A stretch of DNA of 64,000 bases from Meconema thalassinum. Its lineage: Eukaryota; Arthropoda; Insecta; Orthoptera; Tettigoniidae. The notes under the pieces are model-generated. The model was not told the origin of the DNA. It was given only the letters and a program-made list of their open reading frames with translations, and did no database searches. Of the stretch, positions 43,408 through 54,961 are shown one piece after another (the stretch's first letter is position 1; each line of letters opens with the position of its first letter). The translations under genes were made by a program, and so were the position numbers. The DNA lies in contig OX336393.1 of assembly GCA_946902985.2 (NCBI GenBank), forward strand, positions 130,166,533-130,230,532, written 5' to 3'.

Positions 43408-43408
<1 letters not shown>
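42862..43408. other. Unannotated spacer
   Basis: No repeat or gene recognised. One TAGGCCTA palindrome lies at 43178. Confidence 0.4.
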
Positions 43409-43451
<43 letters not shown>

Positions 43452-43816
43452 GTATGGCCTCGGTGCCGGGTGCAAGCATTGTTATTTGAGACCCAGAGGG
43501 TAGCTTGCACGTCGAATTTCGTTGTTCCTTGAACCACTATGGAAGTCAAAGAGGTTAGATATCTAAGCTCCTTGAACACTATAGCGCATTCTAGTAGAGA
43601 AATGAGGAACTTTGTGTTGGCGGAAACTCCCGAGATTAATTTTGCCATTATGAACACGGCCTACTGAATTCAAATGGGTTCTTTGACATGCCCAAATCGT
43701 ATGACATGCGTGTCATATTTTGGCCGCCTTTCAAAAATCACTTGCCACGGCCAGGAGCGAACCTGCAATCTTCGGGTTAGTAGACCGACACGCTATCCAC
43801 TCACTCACCGTGGCAA
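43409..43816 (-). mobile_element. SINE, family G, second copy
   Basis: Same body, (TAA)n left end and right-end tRNA-like head as 2603-2990, with several substitutions and small indels. The (TAA)n run at 43409-43449 is longer than in the other copy. No target duplication could be matched. Confidence 0.8.
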
Positions 43817-43996
43817 GATAGCCATACAGTAGTCGCATATGATGTGTAACATTTGGCATGTTATTCGAATAATTCCATATTGCAGTACTTACTTACATTT
43901 TTTTTCTCCTAGTGCTACCTTGTGCCAGCAAACATGAAGGAATCCTTCGAGTTATTACCATCGGTAAGTTCACATTACTATTATTTCTGCAATAAC

Positions 43997-44750
43997 TACT
44001 TGTAAAACTCCATTGATAAATCCTTTCAGCAAATATGATATAATAGTGCTGTATTTTGGCCGACAGTACCTCGAGTGCTTACATTAAATAACAATAGCCT
44101 ACAGAAAAAGTAGTAAGATTTAATAAATCAAAATTGTTTTCACCAAATATGATATAATGCATATTTTCACACATAAAAACGCCAGTTTGAGGACGATTTA
44201 ATGTAGGAATATCTGTGATGGCGCCTCCAAACCTTGAGGTAAACCGTATACGATTTACATTCCACATAGCCACATGCCAACAGTACGTCGTCGTACCAAT
44301 CTCTTCCACCGCGCGCTACTTGTAAAACTCCTGTGCCAAATCCTTTCAAGAAATATGATATAATGAATTCTTTCACACCGAAGAACGTCAACTTGAAGAT
44401 GATTTATTGTAGGAATTTGTTTAATGGGGCCTCCAAACCTTGAATTAAACCGTATGCTATATACATTAAACATAGCGCTGTATTTTGGCCGACAGTACCC
44501 CGAGTGCTTACATTAAATAAGAACACAGCAAAATTAGTAAGATTAAAAAATCATAGCCTGATTGTTTTCAGCAAATATGATTTAATGAATATTTTCACAC
44601 CAAAGAACGACAGTTTGAAGATGATTTCTTGTAGGAATATCTGTAATGAGGCCTCCAAACCTTGAAGTAAACCGTATGCGATTCACATTCCACATAGCCA
44701 AATGGCCGACAGTATGTCGTTGTACCAATACCCGCCACCGCGCGTGCTCA
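43997..44750. repeat. Three imperfect tandem units
   Basis: A block with AAATATGATATAATG, TTTTCACAC, GAAGATGATTT, TGTAGGAAT and GCCTCCAAACCTTGA recurs near 44150, 44350 and 44590. TGCTGTATTTTGGCCGACAG also recurs at about 44047 and 44466. Unit lengths vary (about 200-430 bp). Confidence 0.75.
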
Positions 44751-45318
44751 TTGTTTCCGTCCCACTTCCGTCCCTTTTTACAAAATCACCACCACACAAA
44801 AATAAACAGCAACCGAGTGGAATGATGTTACACATTAAACATATCCAGCAACCCAGCGGAAAGGTGTTACGCATTAACAATTAATAATTGATAATATGTA
44901 TAGCCTGGATGTTGAGGTAGTAATAGACTAGATTGTAACACATTATACGGTATACATTTCAGTACGTATTGTATAGAGTAAAACATTTCTTAGTCTGCTC
45001 TTTCCGTTTAGTAGTCACTCCTGTCAAATGTAGTATTTTATAAGCAGAAAATATTGCAATTTCATTAACTTAGAATTAAATTCGACTTTATTTTTGAACA
45101 TTGATTTCTATTACTTCTATTACTGTACTTGTTTAGATAAAATAAAATTAATAAGCATATAATATGCCTATGTGTCTTTCTTTCAAGGGTCTATTGTCTG
45201 AAGGATTATTTTAAATGCCTTAAGACTCTATCAAACATGAACCTTCAATTCAGGTCAGAGTAATTTAAGTCAGTTGGAATATAATTACTCCTAGAGCTTT
45301 AGTAGTAGTGTGTGTATT
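44751..45318. other. Unannotated AT-rich spacer
   Basis: No ORF or repeat supported. Confidence 0.4.
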
Positions 45319-45490
45319 TGCAATGCAAGTGAGGATTGGGAAGGAGGTGGCGTGGCCTTAAGTTAGGAACCATCCGGCATTTGGCTGGTGTAGAAGCGGG
45401 AAACCACTGAACACCACTTCCAGGATGGCTGAGATGGGAATCGAACCAGGACCTCCGGGGCGACAACTAAGAATGCTAGTCGCTACACCA
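45319..45490 (-). mobile_element. SINE, family A, partial copy
   Basis: On the minus strand it reads TGGTGTAGCGACTAGC, then GTCGCCCCGGAGGTCCTGG, then TTCGATTCCCATCTCAGCC and CCAAATGCCGG. This matches the head, B box and central module of the copies at 12287 and 61539, and the 3' half is missing. Confidence 0.7.
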
Positions 45491-45756
45491 GGAATTGAAC
45501 CCATCTGATTATTGTGTGTACAGTATATTTGTGCATAAGTGTAATACGTAAACATCGTATACTAATTAAGCCTAAATGAGCAGGACCTGATGACGATTGA
45601 AACATGTCATCCATTTAAGTATTCTCCCCCCAATTGATTCACATTAAAACGTGTAATTTTGTGATAAATATCTCATGTAGCCTACTGCTGTATTTCTTTC
45701 AGGTTAGGGTGTATAAATACTTGTTTTCCCGCCTAATGTAATAGTCAACAACCAAC

Positions 45757-46056
45757 AACCCCTGGCACTATACAGCCCATGAAGAGCGTAGGCCGACCAA
45801 GCGACCACTGCCCAGCCATTTGGCCTGCAGATATTGACGTGACGCGTGATCAGCGCATCGGGTCCCCTCGGCCGTTAATCTTGGCTTTCGTGATCGGGAC
45901 GCTGCCTCACTGTCAGACAGCTACTCAATTGTCCTCACGAGGCTGAGTGCACCCCGTTCCAACCCTCACGTCAGTTTTAAAATCCCTGACGGAGCCGGGA
46001 ATCGAACCCGGGGCCTCCAGGTGACAGGCAGGCGCGCTACCCCAACACCACGGGGC
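45757..46056 (-). mobile_element. SINE, family B
   Basis: The minus-strand head reads GGCCCCGTGGTGTTGGGGTAGC and a B box CGGGTTCGATTCCCGG. The body has GGAACGGGGTGCACTCAGCC and AATTGAGTAGCTGTCTGAC. The other copy lies at 57790-58094 on the plus strand. The BEL element is inserted only 18 bases past its head. Confidence 0.8.
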
Positions 46057-46074
46057 CGAGGGCACAATTATAAT

Positions 46075-46313
46075 TGTTGAGTACAGCCGTCTCGATCACT
46101 CGACAGCCATTTCGATTGCTCGCTCTGCAGCGCTCGACGGGAGACGAGAGAACTTTCGCGTGCTTGGCTACCAGTTTTTTTGTGGTTGTATGTGTGTGTA
46201 CAGTCCGTAATGGCAGTAAATGTTCTAGTACAAGACATGTCTTAATCTTATTTACAGTCCACTTATTGGTGCTCTCCTGTTTTTCTGGGGACCCTAATGC
46301 ACAACTATATTCA
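46075..46313 (+). repeat. 5' LTR of the BEL/Pao element
   Basis: 239 bp, TGTTGAGTACAGCC to ACTATATTCA. Identical to the 3' LTR but for one T in the run near 46175. No strong TATA box is visible, which is common in short BEL LTRs. Confidence 0.97.
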
Positions 46314-46331
46314 TGGTCCTCGCGTACCGGA
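46314..46331 (+). promoter_or_regulatory. Candidate primer binding site of the BEL element
   Basis: TGGTCCTCGCGTACCGGA starts immediately after the LTR. TGG at this place pairs with the CCA of a tRNA 3' end. I cannot say which tRNA. Confidence 0.65.
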
Positions 46332-46821
46332 TATTCGCGTTGGAAAGACATGTTCTCTGTACGATATAACAGAACGCGGACAAAGCACATGGTCACCTCG
46401 TGGCGAAATGGATTCTTCCAAGTATGAGACGACATCGTGCATACTTCGGACGTGTAAAACACTAATCGTTGGAACACAACTCTTAACGAACGTCTAGAAA
46501 TGCAACTCGTGTGTTTTACATGTTACATACGTAACATAACCTACAACACATACCACGGCACGTGTTCAGCTGCCGGTCTTATAGCTCCAGTTTGTGTGGT
46601 CATGCAGAACATAGACAGTGTATTATTCAGCTCATCATGGATGACAGTGGCGGATCCAAGATTTATCTCTGCATAACAAGTAAGTTGAAACATTCTTAGA
46701 CTGGCACCTTAGATTATGCTCCCAACCTTGATCCTATTGGTTTATTCTGTCTCCTTGCGCCCGTTATGCTCAAGTACTAAGGATCACATTCTTAGTTAAT
46801 TATTCTATAAGCTAGCCTTCC

Positions 46822-49800
46822 TTGTTTTCACCCTTTTCGAACCTTTGTACTCGTAACGCGTCTGCAGCAATGGAAGAACAAACCAGGAAGCAACTCGTAC
46901 AGCAACGAGCCGTTGCCAAATCAAGTTTAACACGAATGTCAAAGTATATTACTGAATTCCAGCGTGAGTCAGAAATTCAATTAGTAATTGTTAGACTGAA
47001 AGAATTGCCTGACATTAGAGATAAATTTGAAGGTGCTCAAACGCAGTTAGAACTATTTGAGGGTATTGAAAAGCATGCAGCTGAAAGAGAAACCTTTGAA
47101 TCAGCATACTTTGATCTCGAAGCTGCAATGAATATCGAGATCAATCGTGATAATGATCACAAGGCTGATGGTAGTATTACTCCACCTCACTCACATTCTA
47201 GTACACGGAATGCTATTAGATTACCGACACTACAACTTCCCAGCTATGATGGTAATGTGACCGGTTTCAAGCATTATATGGACACCTTTGATAGCCTAGT
47301 TGTCAATAATGACCAGTTGGACAATATTCAAAAATTTCACTACTTGCTGTCTACACTCAAAGGTGAAGCTCATAAGTTAATAGCTAATATCCCAGTTTCT
47401 AGCAGTAATTTTGAAGTTGCTCTGCAAACTATTCGCAGTCGTTATGATAACATAAGACTGATTACTACGGCACACTTAGGTTACTTATTAAACTTGCCGG
47501 TTGCTCACAAAGATTCTGTTAATGAGCTTCGGGCACTAGTTAACCAAACTCTGAGTAACCTAAATGCTATTAAGGCCCTAAATCTAGCAGTGCCATTGGA
47601 AGACCTACTGGTTTCGCAGTTGATTTTGGAGAAAGTGCACGTGTCCATTAGGAAAGAATTTGAAGATACTGTAGACTCTGAAATTCTTCCTACTCTTGAA
47701 GATCTTATCAAGTTCTTAGAAGGTAAATGCAAGGCTTTAGACATAGTGAACTCAAGCAACCTCCTCAAGCCTTCAAGCAGCTCAGACACTAAAGGTAAAG
47801 AACCCTCCAATCGTAAGACAACACCACATGCTCATCAGACGTATGTTACTACAACTGTAAACTGTGTGTACTGCAACGCTCCACATGCTTTGGCTAGATG
47901 TAGAGATTTTAAGCAAGTTCCTACTCTAGAACGTAGAGATTTTGTCAAGCGTAATAATCTCTGTTTCAACTGTCTACATGCTCAACACAGAGTCGCCCAG
48001 TGCAAGGCTGGTAACTGCCAAACATGCAGGAAGAAGCATCACACGTTACTGCATATTGATGTGTCCCAGCATTTGTCAAACGTAGATAAGTCGGAAAACG
48101 TCCCTAATCAGAACGTGACTCAGGTGCAGCATGGTGCGAGTAGTTACTGTACTCTCAAGATAGAACCACGTCAGTCCATATTGTTGTCCACAGCCTTGGT
48201 GAAGGTCAAGGATGCTCAAGGGATCTGGCAGACTTGTAGAGCCCTTTTAGACAGTGGCTCGCAATCTTGCTTTATTTCAGAATCCTGTGTTCAGCGATTA
48301 AGGCTGCGCAGATCTCATGATCGTAAACCGATCCAGGGTATTGGGAATACGACGTCAGAAACCAAGCATAGTGTTTTGGTGCAAATAGGCTCGCGTATAA
48401 ATGATTTCGTGACCTCAGTCGAGTGCTTAGTTCTACCTAAGCTTACTGAAGATCTTCCTGGCGAATACATTGATAGCAAGGAGTGGAACTTACCCAAAAA
48501 TCTGCCATTTGCTGATCCGAAGTTCAACGAACCGGGTCACATAGACTTGTTAATTGGGTCAGAGGTATGCCCATACATTCAGCTCGCAGGAAATCTAGCT
48601 AGGACTAAAGATTATCCTATTCTGCAAGAAACAGAGTTAGGTTGGGTACTTGCAGGTAAATATACAGATTCCAGTAAGCCCCTACATGGACCACGGCGGC
48701 CGGTAGTATCTTACTTTGTACAATCTGCAGGCTGCATCCAACAGCAGCTACAGAGGTTCTGGGAAATCGAAGAGCTACACCATACTCCAAGAACTAAGGA
48801 AGAAAGGGACTGTGAAGCTCACTTCAAACGGCACGTCTCGCGCAACTCTTCTGGCAGATTTGTAGTGCGTCTTCCCTTCAAAGAAACCCCAGAAAATCTA
48901 GGAGACTCCAAGCAGATGGCAACAAAGAGGTTTCATCAGTTGGAAAGGAAGTTGACCAAACATCAAGGACTGAAGGAAGAATATAGTCGATTTCTTCAAG
49001 AGTACGAAGATTTGGGTCATATGGATATTGCTGAAGATACCACAGCACGTTGCTACTATATGCCACATCATGCAGTGGTTAAGGCAAGCAGCTCGACCAC
49101 TAAGACTAGAGTAGTATTTGATTGTTCTGCAGCATCCAGCAACGGAGTATCATTGAATGACCTTCTACTCGTCGGCCCAACCATCCAGCAAGATCTCTAC
49201 TCTATTATCTTAAGATTCAGAAGTCATGCCATTGCTTTCACTGCGGACATAGCAAAAATGTACCGTCAGATTCTGGTACATCCCCAAGACTGTAGATATC
49301 AAAGGATAATATGGAGAGAGAAATTGACAGATCCTGCCAAGGAGTATCAATTGAAGACTGTTACGTATGGCATGTCATGTGCACCATTCTTAGCTATTAG
49401 ATGCATTCAACAACTGGCCAGTGAGGAAGCTCATGCCTTTCCGAAAGCTCAGAAATCATTGATGGAAGATTTCTATGTTGACGATTGTATCTCGGGATGT
49501 GCGACCGTCGAAGAGGCTCTTCAAGTGCAACAAGAGTTGATAAACATACTACAGAAGGGTGGATTCTCACTACGTAAGTGGTGCAGCAATCACCCAGGTA
49601 TTCTAGAGAATGTCTCACCGGAGCTAAGGGAGGCTCAGTTACCACTACAGCTGGACAAGGGTGAAGTTAAAACGTTAGGATTGGTATGGCACCCAGCTGC
49701 TGACCAGTTTCAAGTTATTAGCAGTTTCAAGCCAAAACCCTATCCACATGGTTTCACAAAACGCCTAGTTCTATCCATTGTTTCCAGCATTTTTGACCCT

Positions 49801-52038
49801 CTAGGCCTCATCAGTCCTATAGTAATTTTATGCAAGATATTTCTTCAGAAGTTATGGCAAGAACGGCTATCTTGGGACCAGCCTTTATCAGAAGAATTGG
49901 CTGCAACTTGGACATCACTCTATAATCAGCTCCCATGGATTGATGAAATCTACATTGATCGCAGAATTCTAGGTGACCGCTCAGTAACTGTACAGCTTCA
50001 TGGGTTCTGTGATTCATCGGAAGCTGCGTTTGGAGGGTGCTTGTATGTACATTCCACAAACAAGGATGGAACCACTTCTGTAAGACTTCTTTGCTCCAAG
50101 TCCAGGGTAGCACCATTGAAGAAATTATCTCTTCCACGACTGGAATTATGTGGAGCATTGCTATTATCTCAATTATTGCAAAGGGTAGTCAAGTCCTTGA
50201 ATCTTACATTTGCGAACATATTCTTGTGGACAGACTCTACTATTGTATTGGCATGGCTTTCGGCACCATCATCAAGATGGAAGACCTTTGTAGCCAACCG
50301 AGTAGCTGAAATACAGGAAATTACAGAAGGTGCTACTTGGCGACACGTTTCTTCACAGTTTAACCCCGCTGATCTGATATCACGAGGTGTACATCCTAAG
50401 GATCTTAAGGATAATAAGTTATGGTGGAATGGACCAGCTTGGTTGGGTGAAGATTCTAAACACTGGCCTACATTAAACAATCTTCCAGAGCAGCAGGAAC
50501 CACCAGAGCAGAAGATTAAGCCTGTATGTTACTTAATGACTACTCCCGAGGATGGACTCGTCACAAGATTCTCTAGCTTATCGAGATTGCAACGAGTTAT
50601 AGCATACATCTTTAGATTTGTACATAATTGTTCAAAATTGAAGACAGAGCGAGCTACTGGACCTCTTTCTTTAAAGGAATTGCAGAATGCTCTGACAACA
50701 TGCATTAGGCAGGCTCAGGAGTTAGCATACCACATGGAAATCAAACAGCTGGAATCAGACCAAGAAGTTCATTGTAAGAGTCACTTGAGAAGTCTACATC
50801 CTGGTTCAGACCTCAACGGGCTGCTACGAGTTGGTGGACGGTTAGAACGGTCTAATCTGCCATATGAGCAAAAACATCCTGTGATCTTGCCTCCTCATCA
50901 TCACATCACCAGATTGATAATTGAACATGAACACAGTCGTCTCTTGCATGCTGGCTGTCAACTTCTTCTGGCCTCCCTTAGGCAGAAATACTGGATTGTG
51001 AATGGTAGAACGACAGTCAGACGGATAATTCATAATTGCTTGACATGTTTCCGACTAAGAGCAAAATCTTCAACTCAATTAATGGGCCAACTACCACGTG
51101 TTCGCGTTGAATTAGTTCGACCCTTTTTAAACTGTGGGATAGACTATGCAGGGCCATTTCTTGTAAAAACTGGTTCTCTCAGGTCAAAGACAAGAGATAA
51201 ATGTTACGTAGCACTATTTGTATGCCTAGCTACCAAAGCTGTACATCTCGAAGTTGTTAGCAGCCTTACGACACGAGCTTTCATGGCAGCATTGAGTAGA
51301 TTTGTATCACGTCGTGGACGTTGCCAAACTATCTACAGTGATCATGGCACTAACTTCGTGGGAGCCAAGAAGGAACTTCAAGAACTTCTCGACTCAGAAG
51401 AAACGAGAACTGAGGTACAGAATTTCACCAGCAGAGAAGGCATCGAGTGGAGCTTCATACCTCCAAGAGCACCTCACTTTGGAGGCCTGTGGGAAGCAGG
51501 TGTTAAATCTTTCAAGCATCACCTCAGACGTGTTATGGGTACGTTATGTCCTACCTTTGAGGAATTAACTACTTTAACCTGTCAAATAGAAGCTTGTCTG
51601 AACTCCAGACCACTCCTTCCTCTCTCCTCCGATCCTAATGATATTGAAGTTCTCACTCCTGGCCATTTCCTTATCGGCACTGCCTTATCAAGTTTACCTC
51701 AGCCAGATCTAAGTAATGTGAAGCTTAGCTTGTTGTCCAGATGGGAGATTCTGCAGCAACAACTTCAGATATTCTGGTCCAGGTGGTCCAATGAGTACCT
51801 ACACCACCTGCAGCAGAGGGCTAAATGGTCCAGTTCTTCCCCAAGTGTGAAGCCTGGGACGCTTGTCATTGTGAAGGAAGACAACCTACCTCCTCTGCAC
51901 TGGAAGATTGCAGTGATCGATCAAGTTCATCCTGGAGATGACGGACGGGTTCGTGTGGCAACCATACGCACTACCAAGGGATTGTTCAAACGACCTATTG
52001 TGAAATTGTGTCCTCTGCCTGAAGCAAGTGCAGTGTAA
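46822..52038 (+). CDS. gag-pol: BEL/Pao Gag-Pol polyprotein, intact
   Basis: 1738 codons without a break. The likely true start is Met 17 (46870, GCAATGG). Gag: DUF1759-like core at about 130-300 (LPSYDGNVTGFKHYMDTF), then Cys knuckles at about 350-410 (CVYC, CFNCLHAQH, then a C-x2-C...HH pair). Protease: ALLDSGSQ at about 475. RT (Peptidase_A17-linked type): VFDCSAASS, TADIAKMYRQI, FYVDDCISG at about 883-891. RNase H: HGFCDSSEAAFGG at about 1058 and WTDSTIVLAWL at about 1136. Integrase: a zinc region HSRLLHAGC to CLTCF, then GIDYAGPF, SDHGTNF (Asp about 1505) and GGLWEAGVK (Glu about 1557), all three acidic residues intact. It ends in a DUF5641-like tail. Confidence 0.97.
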   Translation: MFSPFSNLCTRNASAAMEEQTRKQLVQQRAVAKSSLTRMSKYITEFQRESEIQLVIVRLKELPDIRDKFEGAQTQLELFEGIEKHAAERETFESAYFDLEAAMNIEINRDNDHKADGSITPPHSHSSTRNAIRLPTLQLPSYDGNVTGFKHYMDTFDSLVVNNDQLDNIQKFHYLLSTLKGEAHKLIANIPVSSSNFEVALQTIRSRYDNIRLITTAHLGYLLNLPVAHKDSVNELRALVNQTLSNLNAIKALNLAVPLEDLLVSQLILEKVHVSIRKEFEDTVDSEILPTLEDLIKFLEGKCKALDIVNSSNLLKPSSSSDTKGKEPSNRKTTPHAHQTYVTTTVNCVYCNAPHALARCRDFKQVPTLERRDFVKRNNLCFNCLHAQHRVAQCKAGNCQTCRKKHHTLLHIDVSQHLSNVDKSENVPNQNVTQVQHGASSYCTLKIEPRQSILLSTALVKVKDAQGIWQTCRALLDSGSQSCFISESCVQRLRLRRSHDRKPIQGIGNTTSETKHSVLVQIGSRINDFVTSVECLVLPKLTEDLPGEYIDSKEWNLPKNLPFADPKFNEPGHIDLLIGSEVCPYIQLAGNLARTKDYPILQETELGWVLAGKYTDSSKPLHGPRRPVVSYFVQSAGCIQQQLQRFWEIEELHHTPRTKEERDCEAHFKRHVSRNSSGRFVVRLPFKETPENLGDSKQMATKRFHQLERKLTKHQGLKEEYSRFLQEYEDLGHMDIAEDTTARCYYMPHHAVVKASSSTTKTRVVFDCSAASSNGVSLNDLLLVGPTIQQDLYSIILRFRSHAIAFTADIAKMYRQILVHPQDCRYQRIIWREKLTDPAKEYQLKTVTYGMSCAPFLAIRCIQQLASEEAHAFPKAQKSLMEDFYVDDCISGCATVEEALQVQQELINILQKGGFSLRKWCSNHPGILENVSPELREAQLPLQLDKGEVKTLGLVWHPAADQFQVISSFKPKPYPHGFTKRLVLSIVSSIFDPLGLISPIVILCKIFLQKLWQERLSWDQPLSEELAATWTSLYNQLPWIDEIYIDRRILGDRSVTVQLHGFCDSSEAAFGGCLYVHSTNKDGTTSVRLLCSKSRVAPLKKLSLPRLELCGALLLSQLLQRVVKSLNLTFANIFLWTDSTIVLAWLSAPSSRWKTFVANRVAEIQEITEGATWRHVSSQFNPADLISRGVHPKDLKDNKLWWNGPAWLGEDSKHWPTLNNLPEQQEPPEQKIKPVCYLMTTPEDGLVTRFSSLSRLQRVIAYIFRFVHNCSKLKTERATGPLSLKELQNALTTCIRQAQELAYHMEIKQLESDQEVHCKSHLRSLHPGSDLNGLLRVGGRLERSNLPYEQKHPVILPPHHHITRLIIEHEHSRLLHAGCQLLLASLRQKYWIVNGRTTVRRIIHNCLTCFRLRAKSSTQLMGQLPRVRVELVRPFLNCGIDYAGPFLVKTGSLRSKTRDKCYVALFVCLATKAVHLEVVSSLTTRAFMAALSRFVSRRGRCQTIYSDHGTNFVGAKKELQELLDSEETRTEVQNFTSREGIEWSFIPPRAPHFGGLWEAGVKSFKHHLRRVMGTLCPTFEELTTLTCQIEACLNSRPLLPLSSDPNDIEVLTPGHFLIGTALSSLPQPDLSNVKLSLLSRWEILQQQLQIFWSRWSNEYLHHLQQRAKWSSSSPSVKPGTLVIVKEDNLPPLHWKIAVIDQVHPGDDGRVRVATIRTTKGLFKRPIVKLCPLPEASAV

Positions 52039-52214
52039 TTAATGTACCATAGCACTTCAGTTTTGTTTCTTTTGTTTCAGTGTAACATTGTATTGTATAT
52101 AGACTTCTTGTTCAAACAGACATGTTGGACTATAGTGCAGTGATTGATTCGATGCAATTCGTTTGTTATGTTATTTGTAGTGTTAAGAAAGTAAGTATTT
52201 CTTGGCGGCCGGTA
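52039..52214 (+). other. BEL 3' untranslated region
   Basis: 176 bases between the polyprotein stop and the 3' LTR. The last bases GGCGGCCGGTA before the LTR are the best candidate for the plus-strand primer; a classic polypurine run is not obvious. Confidence 0.6.
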
Positions 52215-52454
52215 TGTTGAGTACAGCCGTCTCGATCACTCGACAGCCATTTCGATTGCTCGCTCTGCAGCGCTCGACGGGAGACGAGAGAACTTTCGCG
52301 TGCTTGGCTACCAGTTTTTTTTGTGGTTGTATGTGTGTGTACAGTCCGTAATGGCAGTAAATGTTCTAGTACAAGACATGTCTTAATCTTATTTACAGTC
52401 CACTTATTGGTGCTCTCCTGTTTTTCTGGGGACCCTAATGCACAACTATATTCA
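52215..52454 (+). repeat. 3' LTR of the BEL/Pao element
   Basis: 240 bp, identical to the 5' LTR apart from one extra T. Confidence 0.97.
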
Positions 52455-52538
52455 ATAATTGTGTGTGTTTTTTTTAGCGTTTGGCTTTTAATGCCAGGAG
52501 TGTCCGAGGACATGTTCGGCTCGCCAGGTTGTAGCTGC

Positions 52539-52812
52539 TTCTAGGCGGCCACCCGATGGGTGAGCTACAAGTACCGTCGCGTGTGGAGTGTTGTCTGGGG
52601 CGGAAAGTGTGAATGTAAGGACTAGGAGTTGGAAGGTAGCGGCTGTGGCTTATAGTTAGGAACCAACCCCGGCATTTGCCTGGAAGGAAGATGGGAAACC
52701 ACAGAAGACCATCGTCAAGGTTTCCGGCGGGGCGATTCGAACCTCCTCGCCTCCCGGATGTGAGCGACTGCCAGCAGCCACGCCGTAACGACCACGGCTA
52801 ACTCGCTCGGTA
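52539..52812 (-). mobile_element. SINE with a third type of tRNA-like head
   Basis: The minus strand begins CCGAGCGAGTTAGCCGTGG, then has a B box GAGGTTCGAATCGCC. The body carries TGTGGTTTCCC, CAGGCAAATGCCGGG, TTGGTTCC and CCACAGCCGC, which is the shared central module of the other SINEs. A CAACCTGGCGAGCC segment forms the outer end. Confidence 0.75.
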
Positions 52813-53447
52813 TTATTTGTGTTGACCGACTGGAAATATTTCTTTAATAGAATTAGACAACTTTGAGAAATGGCTTCTATCATTTCAATGCTCTTTATAT
52901 AGACAACGAGCAACCTTCCACGGCTTCGCCCGGTATCTTTAAAAACTTACCCAACGTAAGCGTAAGAGGCGCATGGACCGCAGGTCCCAGACGCAATTCA
53001 GAAAAGCCGAGGTGAACAGCGAGAATCCAAACACATATACTCTTATCTGAAGTCTTAACTCGTCACGAGTCGACTGTTTGATCCTGGTCGAAGCTGGTGT
53101 GATAGGGTCACTCGCTAACTCGTAAACTCGCTCCGAAGCTAGTAATTTAAATACCCACTGAATGGAAATTGTTGGAAGGAATAAAAACGTAAAAACATTT
53201 ATAGTGGGCGATGTATTAAAGATAGAGATATACTGTCGCGGACATCTTTTGCATAACTTTTCATGAAGAACAATTCTTACACTAAGTAAAAATTCAGACT
53301 TTCACGACCGGCGTTGAAACAGAGATTCCTAATTCTTACACTCATAGTAGGCCTAGGCTATACAGATTCTTTTAATGGTTTACCCAGCGGAAGCTTAAAA
53401 AGCGCACAGACGGCAGGTTCTTCAAATTTTGTTATGTCTGACCAATC
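52813..53447. other. Unannotated spacer
   Basis: A CGGCTTCGCCCGGTATC segment near 52920 resembles ends of dispersed elements. No gene supported. Confidence 0.4.
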
Positions 53448-54060
53448 CAAAATGGCGGCTGTGCGAAATATTTCACCAGCATTCAATATCTCCGAATCTA
53501 TTACCGATATCACCCTGGAGTTTTGTATGGTGATAAAGGGAAATACTAGATGTTGACCTATGTGACTTTTGAAAACCTGGTAACTACAAAACCAACATGG
53601 CGGTCATGTGAAGTTGCGACTTTTAAATAGACGTTTCGCGCGATTTTACCAACCAAACGAAATAAAACTTGGTACAGTATATGTTTATACACAATGTAAT
53701 GCACCGACATCTAACTTCGTTCAATTGTTTACATAACCTCAAGATGGCCGCTGTGCGAAATATTTCACCGGCATTCTATATCTCTGAAACTATTAGCGGT
53801 ATCACCCGGAAATTTTGTACGGAGATAAAGGGCACAACTGGAAGTTCATCTATAAGCCTCTCAAAAACCGGTTAACTACAAAACGCACATGGCGGCCAAG
53901 CGAAGTTGAAAATTTTAAATAGACCTTTCTCGCGATTTAATGATCCAAAAGCAATGAAACTTGGTACAGCAAATGTTTATACCCATTGTAATGTACTGGT
54001 ATCTAATTTAGTTCAATTGTTTACATAACCTCAAGATGGCAGCTGTCGAATTTTAAAATT
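53448..54060. repeat. Tandem units of ~293 bp, related to family R
   Basis: AAAATGGCGGCTGTGCGAAATA near 53450 and AAGATGGCCGCTGTGCGAAATA near 53742 start two long units, and a third partial begins near 54032. Each unit includes AAACTTGGTACAG and a GATATCACCC-like segment. Related short blocks occur at 11140-11675 and 57010-57670. Confidence 0.7.
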
Positions 54061-54822
54061 AAGTTTTTAGGTAGATTTCATTAGAAAGCTAACTATTGCA
54101 ATGGGTCCCATGTTTCGACTTCCGGAAAATTTCAACATATCTTCGCGTTTCACATCCCCCAGACCCCAAAACCACCGTCAGTTCAAAAGTTTATATATAA
54201 TTTATGTATATATGTATCTATCTATCTATCTATCTATCTATATATATATATCAGTTTCTTGTGGACACGATAACTGCCGTAATTTTGCACGAATCACTTT
54301 GAATTTTTTACATAATATGTATCCCTATAAAATCTCGGTCGAGTTCGTTAATGGGCAAAATCGGACAAAGGGGGTGAAAATGGGGGGCTTTTTTCGAAAA
54401 AGTGAAATATCGCTATAACTCTCTTAATACATGAAATATCGAATCCCTTCAAAGTTCATAATATGTGTCGGATAAGTGCCAAAAATGTATGTCAAATAAG
54501 TCTTTTGATAGCACCAACCATTGACCAAAGGGGTGGAAAAAAGTGGGTTTTTCGGGAAACATTAATCATATCTCTCTTAATAGGCACAATATCAAAACCG
54601 TACAAAATAGAAAATATTCCCCTAATAATTACCTAAAACTTTTGTCTGAAATAAATTTTGATATGACCCACCATTACGCCAAGGGGTGAGAAAAACCATT
54701 TCGGAATTAAAGAAAATGCAAAGTGCCATAAGAGGTTACCATGACCACGCTTCTAAATTGATGAGGGATGATCTATCAGAGGTTGCCAAGACAACGCCAT
54801 TGACGAGATCACATTCATTTTT
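54061..54822. repeat. Microsatellites and degenerate short tandem units
   Basis: (ATCT)n at about 54213-54241, followed by (TA)n. From 54310 to 54720 the segment CTCTCTTAATA and a GGGGTGAAAA or GGGGTGGAAAA segment recur two to three times about 130 bp apart. No ORF of interest. Confidence 0.6.
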
Positions 54823-54924
54823 AGCCTACTTTTCACACTTTGCAAAAATGAGGAAAAAGTAGACTTATGAGATCGATCCGGGAAAATGTGTCTGTCTGTC
54901 TGTCTGTCCTTCTGGCTGGCTGGC

Positions 54925-54961
<37 letters not shown>

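Larger units (their letters stand above)
46075..52454 (+). mobile_element. Complete BEL/Pao LTR retrotransposon, 6.38 kb
   Basis: 239/240-bp LTRs with TG...CA ends flank one unbroken polyprotein. ATAAT at 46070-46074 and 52455-52459 is the 5-bp target duplication. The LTRs are identical except for one T in a T-run (7 versus 8). All expected parts are present. This is the one element in the window that looks capable of autonomous activity. Confidence 0.97.

Noticed and set aside
46037..46477. 146-codon minus ORF across the BEL 5' LTR
   Set aside because: It crosses SINE, LTR and leader; antisense shadow of the LTR, partly repeated at the 3' LTR.
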